In this document: piece by piece, positions 23,990 to 32,766 of the stretch
How the letters are laid out: each line of letters starts with the position of its first letter
How positions within the stretch are numbered: the stretch's first letter is position 1
Assembly: GCA_947166945.1 (NCBI GenBank)
Contig: CAMVGH010000009.1
Location: 1-46,506, forward strand
Length of the DNA stretch: 46,506 bases
Origin: an uncultured Clostridia bacterium
GTDB lineage: Bacteria > Bacillota > Clostridia > Oscillospirales > Ruminococcaceae
Direction: 5' to 3'
Notes under the pieces: model-generated
The model's database searches: none
Told to the model about the DNA's origin: nothing
What the model saw: only the letters and a program-made list of their open reading frames with translations
Translations under genes and position numbers: made by a program

Positions 23990-24439
23990 TCACTGAGCTT
24001 CCGTGACCTGAACCTTGAACTTTGCGGTGACCCCGTTATAGAGTCTTGCCTCGGCCTCAAAGGTGCCGAAAGTCTTTATCTCGTTTTTCAGCACTATCTT
24101 CTTCTTGTCAACGTCAAGTCCGTGGGCATCCTTTATCATCTTTGAGATGTCCTTGCCGGTGACGGAGCCGAACAGTTTGCCGTTGGCGCCTGCCTTCATC
24201 GCTGTGGAGAATGTCTTGCCGTCTATGATCTCCGCGATCTTCTTTGCGTTGGCGATATCGGTGTCGATCTTATGCTGCGCGTGAGCCTGCTGTCCCTCAA
24301 GTATGTTTATGTTGGCGTTGGTAGCTTCAACGGCAAGTTTCTGCTTGATAAGGCAGTTGCGGGCATAGCCGTCCTTGACTTCCTTGACTTCGCCCTTTTT
24401 GCCGGTCCCCTGTACGTCCTGTAAAAGTATTACTTTCAT
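23990..24439 (-). CDS. rplI: 50S ribosomal protein L9
   Basis: L9 binds 23S rRNA near the L1 stalk and helps keep the reading frame. The 149 residues show the usual N-terminal domain ([18 protein letters not shown] and the [11 protein letters not shown] signature), a long connecting helix, and the C-terminal domain ([13 protein letters not shown] and a VHV-like VTAKFKVQV end). The ATG at 24439 follows AGAAGGAG. It sits 29 nt after gdpP and about 100 nt before dnaB, as in most Firmicutes. Confidence 0.97.
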   Translation of the reverse strand: MKVILLQDVQGTGKKGEVKEVKDGYARNCLIKQKLAVEATNANINILEGQQAHAQHKIDTDIANAKKIAEIIDGKTFSTAMKAGANGKLFGSVTGKDISKMIKDAHGLDVDKKKIVLKNEIKTFGTFEAEARLYNGVTAKFKVQVTEAQ

Positions 24440-24468
24440 TTTTTATGTCTCCTTCTGTATGTTGATAT

Positions 24469-26445
24469 TTATGAATTAAGGCTTTCGTAGTATTTGTCTA
24501 TTGCGTCTTTAAGGCGCGCATATACTTCCTCGATCGTAGTGTCGCGGAATTGTGCGCCTGCCATTGTCTGGTGTCCGCCGCCGCCGAGAGCCTCGGCTAT
24601 AAGCTGTACATTTATGGCTCCGAGCGAACGGCAGTTGAGGGCGATCTCGTCATTTGAAGTCCTTGCAATAACGAATGCCGCCTTTACATCGGCAACACCG
24701 AGCATATCGTCCGCTGCCTGCGGTGCCGCGGTCCTCATATCGGCAAGCACCTTGTCCGCCGTTGCGATAGCGCAGTTGCGGTAAACGGTAGCGGAGGCGA
24801 CGATCTCGGATTTCTGGCGGTAGCATTCCACGGTATTGGCAAACATGGTCTTGACATTTACCGTGTCCGCTCCGAGCTTACGGAGAGCAGCGGCAGCCTC
24901 GAAAGTTCTCACGCCCGTCCGCAGTGTGAAATTCTTTGTGTCGAGCATTATACCCGCCAGCAGTGCTTCCGCCTGAACGGAGGATATCTTGCCCGCGTCG
25001 CCGAAATACTGGAGCAGTTCCGTGACCATTTCGCAGGCACTGGACGCGTACGGCTCATGGTGGAATATCATAGCCTTGTCGATGTAGTTTATCATCTTGC
25101 GGTGGTGGTCGATGACCACTACTTTTTCTGCCCGTTCGAGCAGTTCCGGCACGTCAACGATATCCGGATTATGGGTATCTGCGACGATCAGCAGGGAATT
25201 CTCCCCGAAATTTTCCTTGGCTTCGGAAGGGGTGGTGAAAAGGTAGCCCTTTTCTTTTTCGTAGATATAATCATACAGCCGCATAGCCATTGTGGTCTGC
25301 TTGTCAATGACCGCGTAGGAGTTCTTTCCGAGCCTTCTTATTGCCCCCGCGAGTCCGACACACGCGCCCACCGCGTCGAGGTCGCTGTTCCGGTGTCCCA
25401 TTATGTACACGTCGGAAGCCTGTTCGATAGCTTCTATCAGCGAGCTTGCGATGATACGGGTCTTTACCTTTGTGTGGCGCTCGACGCCCTTTGAAACGCC
25501 GCCGTAGAATTCAAAACCGTTGTCGGTCTTGATCGCCGCCTGGTCGCCGCCGCGTCCGAGTGCCATATCGAGAGCCTGCTTTGCGAATTCCTCGCTTTCC
25601 GCGATGCTCTTCGCGTTCCTGCCTATTCCTATGGACAGCGTGACGCTGATACGGTCGTTGACCTGTATGGCTCTCGCCTGATCGAGTATTTTCACCTTGT
25701 CCTCGATCATGGCACGGACATAGCGTTCCTCTATGACTGCCCAGAAACGTTCGTGGTTATACTTGCGCAGTATTCCGTTGGTGCCGCTGATGAAATCCTC
25801 AAGCAGCTTGTCTATCTGTACGGTGATCTTTGCTGTCTCACTTTCGGAGCTGCCGCCGAAAAGCTCGTCATAGCTGTCTATGACGAATATCATGACTACC
25901 GGCTGAGCGAGCCGCTGTTCGGTCTCAAGAGAGCGGATCCGTGTGATGTCCGAGAAGTACAGCATATAGATGTCTTTGGCTTCCTTCTCGTCCGGAGCGT
26001 CCGCGTAAACCTTATAGTAGTTGTTCTTATACTTTATTTCGTAGTAGCCCTCTCTGCCGAGCAGCTTTTCAAGCGGCAGCTTGGTGATTATCTCAATAGA
26101 CTGACCATATACCGCCTCTTCGGTGAAGCGTTTCGAGAAATCCTCATTGAACCATACCAGCCTGCAGCCGCTGTCAACGATAGCGATAGCTATAGGCATA
26201 TAGTTCATGGAGACGCGCTCCATTTTATCTATCTCGGAATCGATCCGCGCAAAGTACTGGAAATTCTTCCGTGTCACAGAGATGAGCTTTGCGGCTGTAA
26301 ATCCTCCTGTAACGCACAGTACAGGAGCGAATACGCAGAATGCTTCCAGCGACAGTTCGTACATGAATATCAGCATAACTACCGCCGATATCAGCAGCGA
26401 CACTATAGCCACCACAAGTCCCGCATCCCGGAAATTGTTTTTCAC
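24469..26445 (-). CDS. gdpP: Cyclic-di-AMP phosphodiesterase GdpP/YybT
   Basis: GdpP degrades cyclic-di-AMP and so controls potassium, osmotic and cell-wall balance. In its 658 residues there are two membrane helices (about 8-55), a PAS-like domain (about 70-170), a degenerate GGDEF domain (about 175-305, no GGDEF motif), a DHH domain (GHRNSDLDAVGA, then VADTHNPDIV and VVIDHHRK) and a DHHA1 domain ending in GGGGHQTMAGAQ. All expected metal ligands of the DHH part are present. Start is GTG at 26445 behind AAAGGGGG. It heads the cluster with rplI and dnaB. No clear promoter was found in the 98-nt gap after the RNase J gene, so some read-through is likely. Confidence 0.95.
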   Translation of the reverse strand: MKNNFRDAGLVVAIVSLLISAVVMLIFMYELSLEAFCVFAPVLCVTGGFTAAKLISVTRKNFQYFARIDSEIDKMERVSMNYMPIAIAIVDSGCRLVWFNEDFSKRFTEEAVYGQSIEIITKLPLEKLLGREGYYEIKYKNNYYKVYADAPDEKEAKDIYMLYFSDITRIRSLETEQRLAQPVVMIFVIDSYDELFGGSSESETAKITVQIDKLLEDFISGTNGILRKYNHERFWAVIEERYVRAMIEDKVKILDQARAIQVNDRISVTLSIGIGRNAKSIAESEEFAKQALDMALGRGGDQAAIKTDNGFEFYGGVSKGVERHTKVKTRIIASSLIEAIEQASDVYIMGHRNSDLDAVGACVGLAGAIRRLGKNSYAVIDKQTTMAMRLYDYIYEKEKGYLFTTPSEAKENFGENSLLIVADTHNPDIVDVPELLERAEKVVVIDHHRKMINYIDKAMIFHHEPYASSACEMVTELLQYFGDAGKISSVQAEALLAGIMLDTKNFTLRTGVRTFEAAAALRKLGADTVNVKTMFANTVECYRQKSEIVASATVYRNCAIATADKVLADMRTAAPQAADDMLGVADVKAAFVIARTSNDEIALNCRSLGAINVQLIAEALGGGGHQTMAGAQFRDTTIEEVYARLKDAIDKYYESLNS

Positions 26446-26543
26446 CGCAAGACCCCCTTTACGAATAAAATATTGAACAGTTGATCACAGCTTTGTGCCG
26501 CTGTACGGCACCGTTTGGATCATGATCTGCCATGCCGTGAAGA

Positions 26544-28475
26544 TCAGACTTCCATTATGATCGGCAGTATCATCGGGCTTCTGCCTGTCTTTGAGAAGAT
26601 GAAAGAGCCGAGTACATCTTTAAGCTCGTTCTTCAGGCTCGTCCATTCGCGTGTGTTCGGCGCGAGGTGCTTCTTCATGACAGCCCTTGCCTTAGCCTTC
26701 ATTTCTTCCATAAGTTCCTCCGATTCGCGCACATACACAAATCCGCGGGAAACTGTATCCGGCCCCGATATCACCTTTCCTGAGGAGACTTCCACGGCGG
26801 TCACGATTATGATGAGTCCGTCCTGTCCGAGGTGCTTCCTGTCGCGCAGGACCACCGAGCCGACATCTCCCACTCCGAGTCCGTCTATCAGCACTCTGCC
26901 TGCCGGTACCTGTCCGGCGATCTTCATATTTATGCCGTCCGTCTCGATGACTGTTCCGTTGCCGGCGATAAAGATGTTCTCGTCCGGTATGTGCAGCTGT
27001 CTGGCAAGCTCGGCATGCTTGTACATGTGCTTGTACTCGCCGTGTATCGGTATGAAGAACTTCGGGCGGGTGAGGGAGATCATCATTTTGAGTTCTTCCT
27101 GGCACGCGTGTCCCGAAACGTGTACGTCATACATTGCCTCGTAGATGACTGTAGCCCCTGCCTTCATCAGTTCGTTTACTACGTGTCCCACCAGCTTTTC
27201 ATTGCCGGGAATGGGATTGGCGGAGATGATTATGAGATCCTGCGGGGTTATGGTCACCTGGCGGTGTTCATTGCTTGCCATTCTCGAAAGCGCGGACATT
27301 GGTTCTCCCTGGCTTCCGGTAGTGATGATAACGAGCTGCTCCGGAGGTATTTTGCGTATATTCTCGATATCAACGAGGATCCCCTTCGGCACTCTTATAT
27401 AATTCAGTTCGATAGCCGTGTTGAGCACGTTTATCATGCTCCTTCCGGATACCGCCACTTTTCTGCCGGTCATTTCGGCATTGTCGATTATCTGCTGTAT
27501 GCGGTGGATATTGCTGGAGAAAGTCGCCACGATTATACGCTTGCCTTCCGCCTGTGCGAAGAAGTTGCGGAATGTGGTACCGACTTTGCGTTCGGAGTTT
27601 GTGAATCCGGGGCGCTCGGCATTGGTGCTCTCGGACAGCAGCGCAAGAACGCCCCTGTTTCCGAGTTCGCCGAACCTTGCAAGGTCTATGATGCCGCCCT
27701 CGATAGGGGTATAATCCACTTTGAAGTCGCCGGTGTGGATAACTGTTCCGGCGGGGGTGTATATGGCAAAGCCGCAGGAATCCGGTATGGAGTGGTTCAC
27801 GCGTATGAATTCCACAGCCATGCAGCCGAGCTTGACGGTCTGACGCGGCTGAACCACATTCAGCTTGCATTCCGAAAGAATACCGTGCTCTTTGAGCTTT
27901 CCCTCCACAAGTCCGAGTGTGAGCCGTGTGCCGTAAACCGGAACATTCACTTTTTTGAGCAGGTATGCGAGACTTCCTATATGGTCTTCGTGACCGTGGG
28001 TGAGTACAATGCCGCGGAGTTTCTCCTTGTTCCTGATGATATAGGTGAAATCCGGTATGACAAGGTCTATGCCCAGCATATCATCATCGGGGAAAGCGAG
28101 TCCGCAGTCCACGATGAACATATCGTTGCAGCATTCGTACAGGTAAAGGTTCTTTCCTATCTCGTCAAGTCCGCCGAGAGGGATTATCCGCAGCGGGGAG
28201 GATCTCCTCGGGGCTCTTGCGGGGGTTGAAGCGAAGGGGACGGCATTTGCCGCGCGGCTTTTACGGTCGTTCCTCAGTATCTCGCGCGGCAGTGTTTCCT
28301 CGTTCGGCGCTGCGGCCTTCTTTACGGGCTTCTGAGTTTTTTTCGCGGTATAAGCCGCCTTTGTTTTTCTGGGAGCCTGCTGGTGAGCGGCAGTTTTGCC
28401 CGGCATGAGATATTTGCCCGCCGGCGAACGCTTTTTGTTCACCGCAGACTTCTTCTGATCGTTCTTTTTTTCCAT
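26544..28475 (-). CDS. rnjA: Ribonuclease J
   Basis: RNase J is the 5' exonuclease/endonuclease that dominates RNA turnover in Firmicutes. The 643-residue chain has the metallo-beta-lactamase site THGHEDHIGS near 158-167, a beta-CASP domain, later HSIPDSCGFAI and HTGDFK motifs, and a C-terminal domain ending PMILPIIMEV. The first 90 residues form a basic Lys/Ala/Pro-rich extension (for example AYTAKKTQKPVKKAAAP) before the conserved core at SSPLRIIPLGG; this is longer than in Bacillus and may bind RNA. The ATG at 28475 is preferred (AAAGAGG upstream) over an in-frame start at 28592. The symbol rnjA is by similarity; whether a second RNase J exists elsewhere is unknown. Confidence 0.93.
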   Translation of the reverse strand: MEKKNDQKKSAVNKKRSPAGKYLMPGKTAAHQQAPRKTKAAYTAKKTQKPVKKAAAPNEETLPREILRNDRKSRAANAVPFASTPARAPRRSSPLRIIPLGGLDEIGKNLYLYECCNDMFIVDCGLAFPDDDMLGIDLVIPDFTYIIRNKEKLRGIVLTHGHEDHIGSLAYLLKKVNVPVYGTRLTLGLVEGKLKEHGILSECKLNVVQPRQTVKLGCMAVEFIRVNHSIPDSCGFAIYTPAGTVIHTGDFKVDYTPIEGGIIDLARFGELGNRGVLALLSESTNAERPGFTNSERKVGTTFRNFFAQAEGKRIIVATFSSNIHRIQQIIDNAEMTGRKVAVSGRSMINVLNTAIELNYIRVPKGILVDIENIRKIPPEQLVIITTGSQGEPMSALSRMASNEHRQVTITPQDLIIISANPIPGNEKLVGHVVNELMKAGATVIYEAMYDVHVSGHACQEELKMMISLTRPKFFIPIHGEYKHMYKHAELARQLHIPDENIFIAGNGTVIETDGINMKIAGQVPAGRVLIDGLGVGDVGSVVLRDRKHLGQDGLIIIVTAVEVSSGKVISGPDTVSRGFVYVRESEELMEEMKAKARAVMKKHLAPNTREWTSLKNELKDVLGSFIFSKTGRSPMILPIIMEV

Positions 28476-28607
28476 TTTGCCTCTTTTCTGCGGGAGCGGC
28501 GGTCCGTGTATGTCTGAAGTTATGGTAGTGCGCTCTGCTCCTGTGTTGTCTGTTATTTTCCTATATAAAACGGTATTGACCGTCAAGCACATAAAAATAC
28601 ATTATTT

Positions 28608-28636
28608 ATTATAACTCATTTGTGGTCAAAAGTCAA
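28608..28636 (-). promoter_or_regulatory. Promoter of the RNase J gene
   Basis: Minus strand: TTGACT (28631-28636) and TATAAT (28608-28613) with 17-bp spacing. The leader is about 125 nt long before the ATG at 28475, long enough for RNA-level control. No terminator separates it from the upstream nucleotidyltransferase gene. Confidence 0.72.
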
Positions 28637-28718
28637 GGGATATTTATCGGCGTGTTTTACTGCCGGAGAAGCACATTGTACGTTCTTTTCTGATCTCATG
28701 CGCGCGGTGGTCAAGCGT

Positions 28719-31007
28719 TCAGTTATCCCTTGTATTCTTCTGCGTGAGTGCGCTGACGGCATTTCTGATCTGCTTTTCCGCTTTGTCACAAAGAGATGCT
28801 GCGGTCTCGGCTCCGCAGCTCTCCGCAAAGAGGAATATCCCTGTCCCGCGCCGGTCGGGACGGAGAAATACACGCTCACCGTCGGTGCCGATGACGGCAC
28901 CTTCATTTTCCTCGGGTACTGCTTTCAGTCGGTCAAGAACTCTCTGCGGGGGGACATTCACCCGCACGAACCTGTCGGCGGTGGAGGAGCGAGGTACGGC
29001 TTCGAGAGCGTCCTTCGGCGACAAACCGAGATCATGCATATATCCGAGCGCCTTTACCGCACAGGCAAACCCGTCCCGCATGAAAATCTGCCGTGCGGCA
29101 AGGTCACGCGCCTGTTCGTCGCGGTCGTCCATTGAACTTTCAAAGTAACGCAGGATATTATGCCCGTACAGTGCGGCGGCATTTTCGGCAGTCCGCGGGA
29201 ATGCGAACGGCAGTGAGATATCGTGTCCGGCTCTTGCTTCCGCGGAACATGTCAGCAGCACCAGTGATACGGGATCGATCCGCGTTTCTCCGCAGGAGAT
29301 CTCGGCGGTGTCGCCCCGCTCGGATATCGTTACCGTCATCTTGTCGCGCCCTGCCGAGAGCATCTTCGCAAACGGGGTGCAGATCCCGCGGATATCGGGG
29401 TCACGGCAGATCACGCGGATATCGTAAGGCACCGTGAACCCGCACATACTGGTAAGCGCCGACTCATACAGAAGCCTTGCCCCTGTGAACCGCTTTATCT
29501 CCCCGAAACCGTCCCATCCCGCGCTCATATATTCGCCGCGGGTCACCGCTCCCTGCAATATACGCTCCCGGCTCCGCTTCAGCGGCAGCATTCCTGCCGA
29601 GAATACCATTATCTTCGTCTGTACTTTTGCCGAAACATATACCATTATATCTGCGCCGAGCAGTGCTGCGGAGTGGGCGAGCGCGGTCAGAGGGACCGTA
29701 CCGCAGTCGCAGGATACCTTTCCGGCGGAGGATATCCCGCACAGCACCGCGTTTTTCAGGCATACAGCGGCTTCTCCGGCCGAGCATGACACCGCTATGC
29801 ACCGCTCGGATATCTTGGCTGCCGCGCAGCCCGCCCGTACTGCGAATTCGGGCGTTATGACCGTGTTGGTCGCGCCGCATATCCCGTCCTCGGTCATCTC
29901 CGGGACGGCTGCGGAACCGTATTTCACGTCCGCGGAGACTGTCGAGCCGCGGGCTATGCGCTTGTTGTTCCATATCTTCACGCCGCTGCTCACTACCGCA
30001 TTTTCACCGATCACTGCCCCTTCACCGATCACCGCGCCTTCATAGACGGCAGCTCCGCCGCCTATCTTTGCGTTGGCACAGATTATGCAGTCGTTCAGCG
30101 TCACGCCTTCTCCGACGAATGCTCCGTCCATTACCGTTGCGCTGTGAAGCTTAGCGCCGTCGGAAATATACGCTCCGGAGCCTATGCAGGAACAGCCCGC
30201 CGCAAGAGCCTTCGGAGAGATATAAGCGCCTTTTGATACGAAGGATCCCTCGCTTACGGCGCAGTTTTTCGGGAGGTTTTCCCGCTCCGGCAGTGCCGCG
30301 TTTATCTTACCGTTTATCAGGTCGGCGGTGCAGCGCTTGTATGCCGCGATATCCCCGATGTCGCACCAGTATCCGCTTTCCTCATAGTAGCCGAGCTTCA
30401 TTCCCCGCCGCAGCATCTCCGGGAACACGTCCTTCGCAAAATCCACGGGTCTGTCGTCCTCGATAAGTCCGAAGATCTCCGGTGATATCACATATATACC
30501 CGTATTCGCGAGATCGCTGCGGCAGTTTATGAAGGAAGGCTTTTCGGAGAAGCCTGTAACTTCACCTTTTTCACCGAGGATCAGACCGTATTCCCTCGGG
30601 TCGTCCACCGACCGGACCGCTATGGTGGCTGATGCCCCCGACCGGATATGCCGTTCGTAAATAGCGGCAAGGTCGAAGTCGCACATAGCGTCCCCGCTGA
30701 TTATCACCAACGGACCTGTCATATCGGCGGCGGCTTTTTTCACGCAGCCTGCCGTACCGAGAGGCTTATCCTCATAGGAAACGAATGTCCGCAGCTTTCC
30801 GTAGCGTCCGTCTCCGAGGGCGGCTTCTATCTTTTCGCCCTTGTAGCGTACTGCTATGGCGGCTTCGTCGCAGCCGGACTTTTCCAGCAGTTCCAGAATG
30901 TAGAACAGTACCGGTTTTCCGCATACCGGCACCAGCGGTTTCGGAAGGTCGCAGGTGAGCGGTCTGAGCCGTGTCCCTTCGCCTCCTGCAAGTATTACAG
31001 CTTTCAT
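28719..31007 (-). CDS. Sugar-1-phosphate nucleotidyltransferase fused to a degenerate phosphohexomutase domain
   Basis: A 762-residue fusion. Residues 1-235 are a nucleotidyltransferase with the intact signature MKAVILAGGEGTRLRPLT, and Lys-containing GFSEKP. Residues about 255-370 are a left-handed beta-helix (hexapeptide repeats such as GAVIGEGAVIGENAVV). Residues about 385-750 align in layout to phosphomannomutase/phosphoglucomutase (GTVPLTALAHSAALLGAD). The catalytic phosphoserine loop, normally TASHNP, is replaced by VYVSAKVQTKI near 453-463, and no DGDADR metal loop is seen. So the transferase should work and the mutase should not. Similar three-domain proteins are known and usually called mannose-1-phosphate guanylyltransferases; the nucleotide and sugar used here are not shown. 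ATG at 31007 follows GGAGG. Confidence 0.85.
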   Translation of the reverse strand: MKAVILAGGEGTRLRPLTCDLPKPLVPVCGKPVLFYILELLEKSGCDEAAIAVRYKGEKIEAALGDGRYGKLRTFVSYEDKPLGTAGCVKKAAADMTGPLVIISGDAMCDFDLAAIYERHIRSGASATIAVRSVDDPREYGLILGEKGEVTGFSEKPSFINCRSDLANTGIYVISPEIFGLIEDDRPVDFAKDVFPEMLRRGMKLGYYEESGYWCDIGDIAAYKRCTADLINGKINAALPERENLPKNCAVSEGSFVSKGAYISPKALAAGCSCIGSGAYISDGAKLHSATVMDGAFVGEGVTLNDCIICANAKIGGGAAVYEGAVIGEGAVIGENAVVSSGVKIWNNKRIARGSTVSADVKYGSAAVPEMTEDGICGATNTVITPEFAVRAGCAAAKISERCIAVSCSAGEAAVCLKNAVLCGISSAGKVSCDCGTVPLTALAHSAALLGADIMVYVSAKVQTKIMVFSAGMLPLKRSRERILQGAVTRGEYMSAGWDGFGEIKRFTGARLLYESALTSMCGFTVPYDIRVICRDPDIRGICTPFAKMLSAGRDKMTVTISERGDTAEISCGETRIDPVSLVLLTCSAEARAGHDISLPFAFPRTAENAAALYGHNILRYFESSMDDRDEQARDLAARQIFMRDGFACAVKALGYMHDLGLSPKDALEAVPRSSTADRFVRVNVPPQRVLDRLKAVPEENEGAVIGTDGERVFLRPDRRGTGIFLFAESCGAETAASLCDKAEKQIRNAVSALTQKNTRDN

Positions 31008-31022
31008 ATATACCTCCGTTCA

Positions 31023-31059
31023 CGGCGGATTGTCAATCCTGCCGTTTTCTGCATAAAAT
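31023..31059 (+). promoter_or_regulatory. Divergent region with palindrome and rightward promoter
   Basis: TTGTCA (31030-31035) and TAAAAT (31054-31059) with an 18-bp spacer face the Se/S-carrier-like gene. An imperfect palindrome (CGGC-GGATT-GTC-AATCC-TGCCG, 31023-31044) overlaps the -35 and could be an operator shared with the leftward nucleotidyltransferase gene. Confidence 0.45.
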
Positions 31060-31121
31060 ATCAAGGGAAAGGAAATTCCCGTCTGATAGAATATTATTCC
31101 ACACGAAAGGGTGATTTATTT

Positions 31122-31385
31122 ATGGGATACTCAATAATTCCGCTTGATTCATATACTGCCGCGGTAAGGGCAAAACGATACCTCGGCTCTAAAGGCGTAT
31201 TCGTGAGCGTGGAGAAGATAAGCTCCGACAGGCGCGGATGCCGTTTCGGGATAAGGACTTCCGACCCGCCGGGAATGGTCTGCGATATGCTGTCGGATAT
31301 CGGCATACGCTGCGGCAGCTCCATGCCCGTTCCGCCTCCGAAGCCGCCCCGTCCGCCGAGACCTCCCCGCCGTCCCCGCAGATAG
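31122..31385 (+). CDS. DUF3343 putative Se/S carrier-like protein with Pro/Arg tail
   Basis: An 87-residue cytoplasmic protein. Residues 1-67 match the DUF3343 (putative Se/S carrier) pattern: YTAAVRAKRYLGSKGV, VSVEKIS, GCRFGIR and a final RCGS. Cysteines at GCRF, VCDM and RCGS could carry sulfur or selenium. The downstream gene is a cysteine desulfurase-like enzyme, the usual partner. The last 18 residues are an unusual run, PPPKPPRPPRPPRRPRR, very basic and proline-rich, which I do not recognise from the family. The ATG at 31122 follows GAAAGGGTGA. The desulfurase gene starts 21 nt after its stop, so the pair is one operon. Confidence 0.8.
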   Translation: MGYSIIPLDSYTAAVRAKRYLGSKGVFVSVEKISSDRRGCRFGIRTSDPPGMVCDMLSDIGIRCGSSMPVPPPKPPRPPRPPRRPRR

Positions 31386-31406
31386 TCTCGCAAAGGGGGA
31401 CGGAAG

Positions 31407-32537
31407 ATGATCTATTTTGACAATGCCGCGACCACTTATCCCAAACCGCCTGCCGTACTTGCCGCAATGTCGCGGGCGCTGGTGCGGTACGGGGCGAATC
31501 CGGGGCGGGCGGGACATTCAATGTCAATGGAAACGGCTGCGGCAGTCTATGATGCCCGTGAGAAGTGCGCGGAATTCTTCGGTGCCTCTCCGGAAAACAC
31601 GGTATTCATGCCAAACTGTACATTCGCGCTCAACACAGCCATAAAGGGGATAATGACGGAAAATTCCCACGCGGTCATCAGCGATATCGAGCATAACGCG
31701 GTACTCAGACCGCTGTACGCGATATCGAAGTGCCGCGGGGTATCATTCACCTCTGCTGTGACCGGCACGGACGACGAGACGGCTGACGCCTTCGGGAAAG
31801 CGATAAACCGCCGCACAAAGGCTGTTATATGTACCCTCGCCGGGAATGTCACCGGCAGGATAATGCCTGTTAAGCGAATAGCGGAGATATGCAGACAGCA
31901 TGGGATATGCTTCATAGTTGATGCCGCGCAGGGCGCGGGCGTGATACCGCTGAAGCTGTCCGACGGGATAAACATTATATGTGCGGCGGGTCACAAGGGG
32001 CTGTACGGACCAATGGGAACGGGGCTGCTGGTAACGGACGGAAGGTATCGCCTGACAACACTTGTCGAGGGCGGCACCGGCAGTCTTTCCAAGGAGCTGT
32101 CCCAGCCGGAATTTCTTCCCGACCGTTTCGAGAGCGGCACCATAAACACCGCCGGTGCGATCTCTCTCGGTGCGGGGGTGGACTTCGTGAATTCTAAAGG
32201 CATTGACAATATCCGCGCTCACGAACACAGCCTGTGCGGGCTTTTCTTCCGGGAAGCGCAGAAGATCCCTGGATTGAAGCTGTACAGCGACGCTTTTGAT
32301 GAGCGTTTTGCTCCCGTTATCCCGTTCAATGTGGGAGATATTCCCGCCGAACACACTGCCGCCATGCTCAGTGACGCGGGTTTTGCCCTGCGCGGCGGAT
32401 TTCACTGCGCGTTCCCGGCACATGAGAAGATCGGCACGTCCGAACAGGGCGCGGTACGCTTCGCTCCGTCCGTTTTCAGCACCGCGGCGGAGGTCAGGGC
32501 GCTGCTGAGGACGCTCCGCACACTGAAAGACCGGTAA
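31407..32537 (+). CDS. Class V aminotransferase, cysteine desulfurase-like
   Basis: A 376-residue PLP enzyme of the IscS/SufS superfamily branch found next to DUF3343 proteins in Firmicutes. It starts MIYFDNAATTYPKPP. PLP Lys197 lies in AAGHKGLYGPMGTG, and the persulfide-forming Cys334 in RGGFHCAFPAHEK. It should release sulfur (or selenium) from cysteine or selenocysteine and may hand it to the small upstream protein. This pathway assignment is inferred from the pairing; no selenium genes (selD, selA, selB) are in the window. A GGGGGACGG site precedes the ATG, and a terminator follows at 32591. Confidence 0.87.
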   Translation: MIYFDNAATTYPKPPAVLAAMSRALVRYGANPGRAGHSMSMETAAAVYDAREKCAEFFGASPENTVFMPNCTFALNTAIKGIMTENSHAVISDIEHNAVLRPLYAISKCRGVSFTSAVTGTDDETADAFGKAINRRTKAVICTLAGNVTGRIMPVKRIAEICRQHGICFIVDAAQGAGVIPLKLSDGINIICAAGHKGLYGPMGTGLLVTDGRYRLTTLVEGGTGSLSKELSQPEFLPDRFESGTINTAGAISLGAGVDFVNSKGIDNIRAHEHSLCGLFFREAQKIPGLKLYSDAFDERFAPVIPFNVGDIPAEHTAAMLSDAGFALRGGFHCAFPAHEKIGTSEQGAVRFAPSVFSTAAEVRALLRTLRTLKDR

Positions 32538-32590
32538 AAACAGCACACCGAATGAATGTGACAGATATGAATGTTCCTGCATACAGGTAA

Positions 32591-32621
32591 GGTTTCCTGC
32601 CTTTATGCGGGAACTTTTTCT
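32591..32621 (+). terminator. Hairpin terminator after the desulfurase gene
   Basis: GTTTCCTGC and GCGGGAAC pair (one bulge, one G-T) around CTTTAT, followed by TTTTTCTTT. Confidence 0.68.
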
Positions 32622-32674
32622 TTGTGATTTTCGCCAATAATGTTAGTAAAAAATGATGAATTTTATATAAACTC

Positions 32675-32702
32675 TTGAAATTTTCTGAAAATGTGGTACA
32701 AT
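32675..32702 (+). promoter_or_regulatory. Promoter of glgA
   Basis: TTGAAA (32675-32680) and TACAAT (32697-32702) with 16-bp spacing. The leader is about 58 nt, and includes AGGAGGAG shortly before the ATG at 32767. Confidence 0.65.
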
Positions 32703-32766
32703 ATAGTATAGCAAAGTGTTATTTGCTATACAGGGCTGTCTCAGCCCCAGACAGGAGGAGTTTAAC

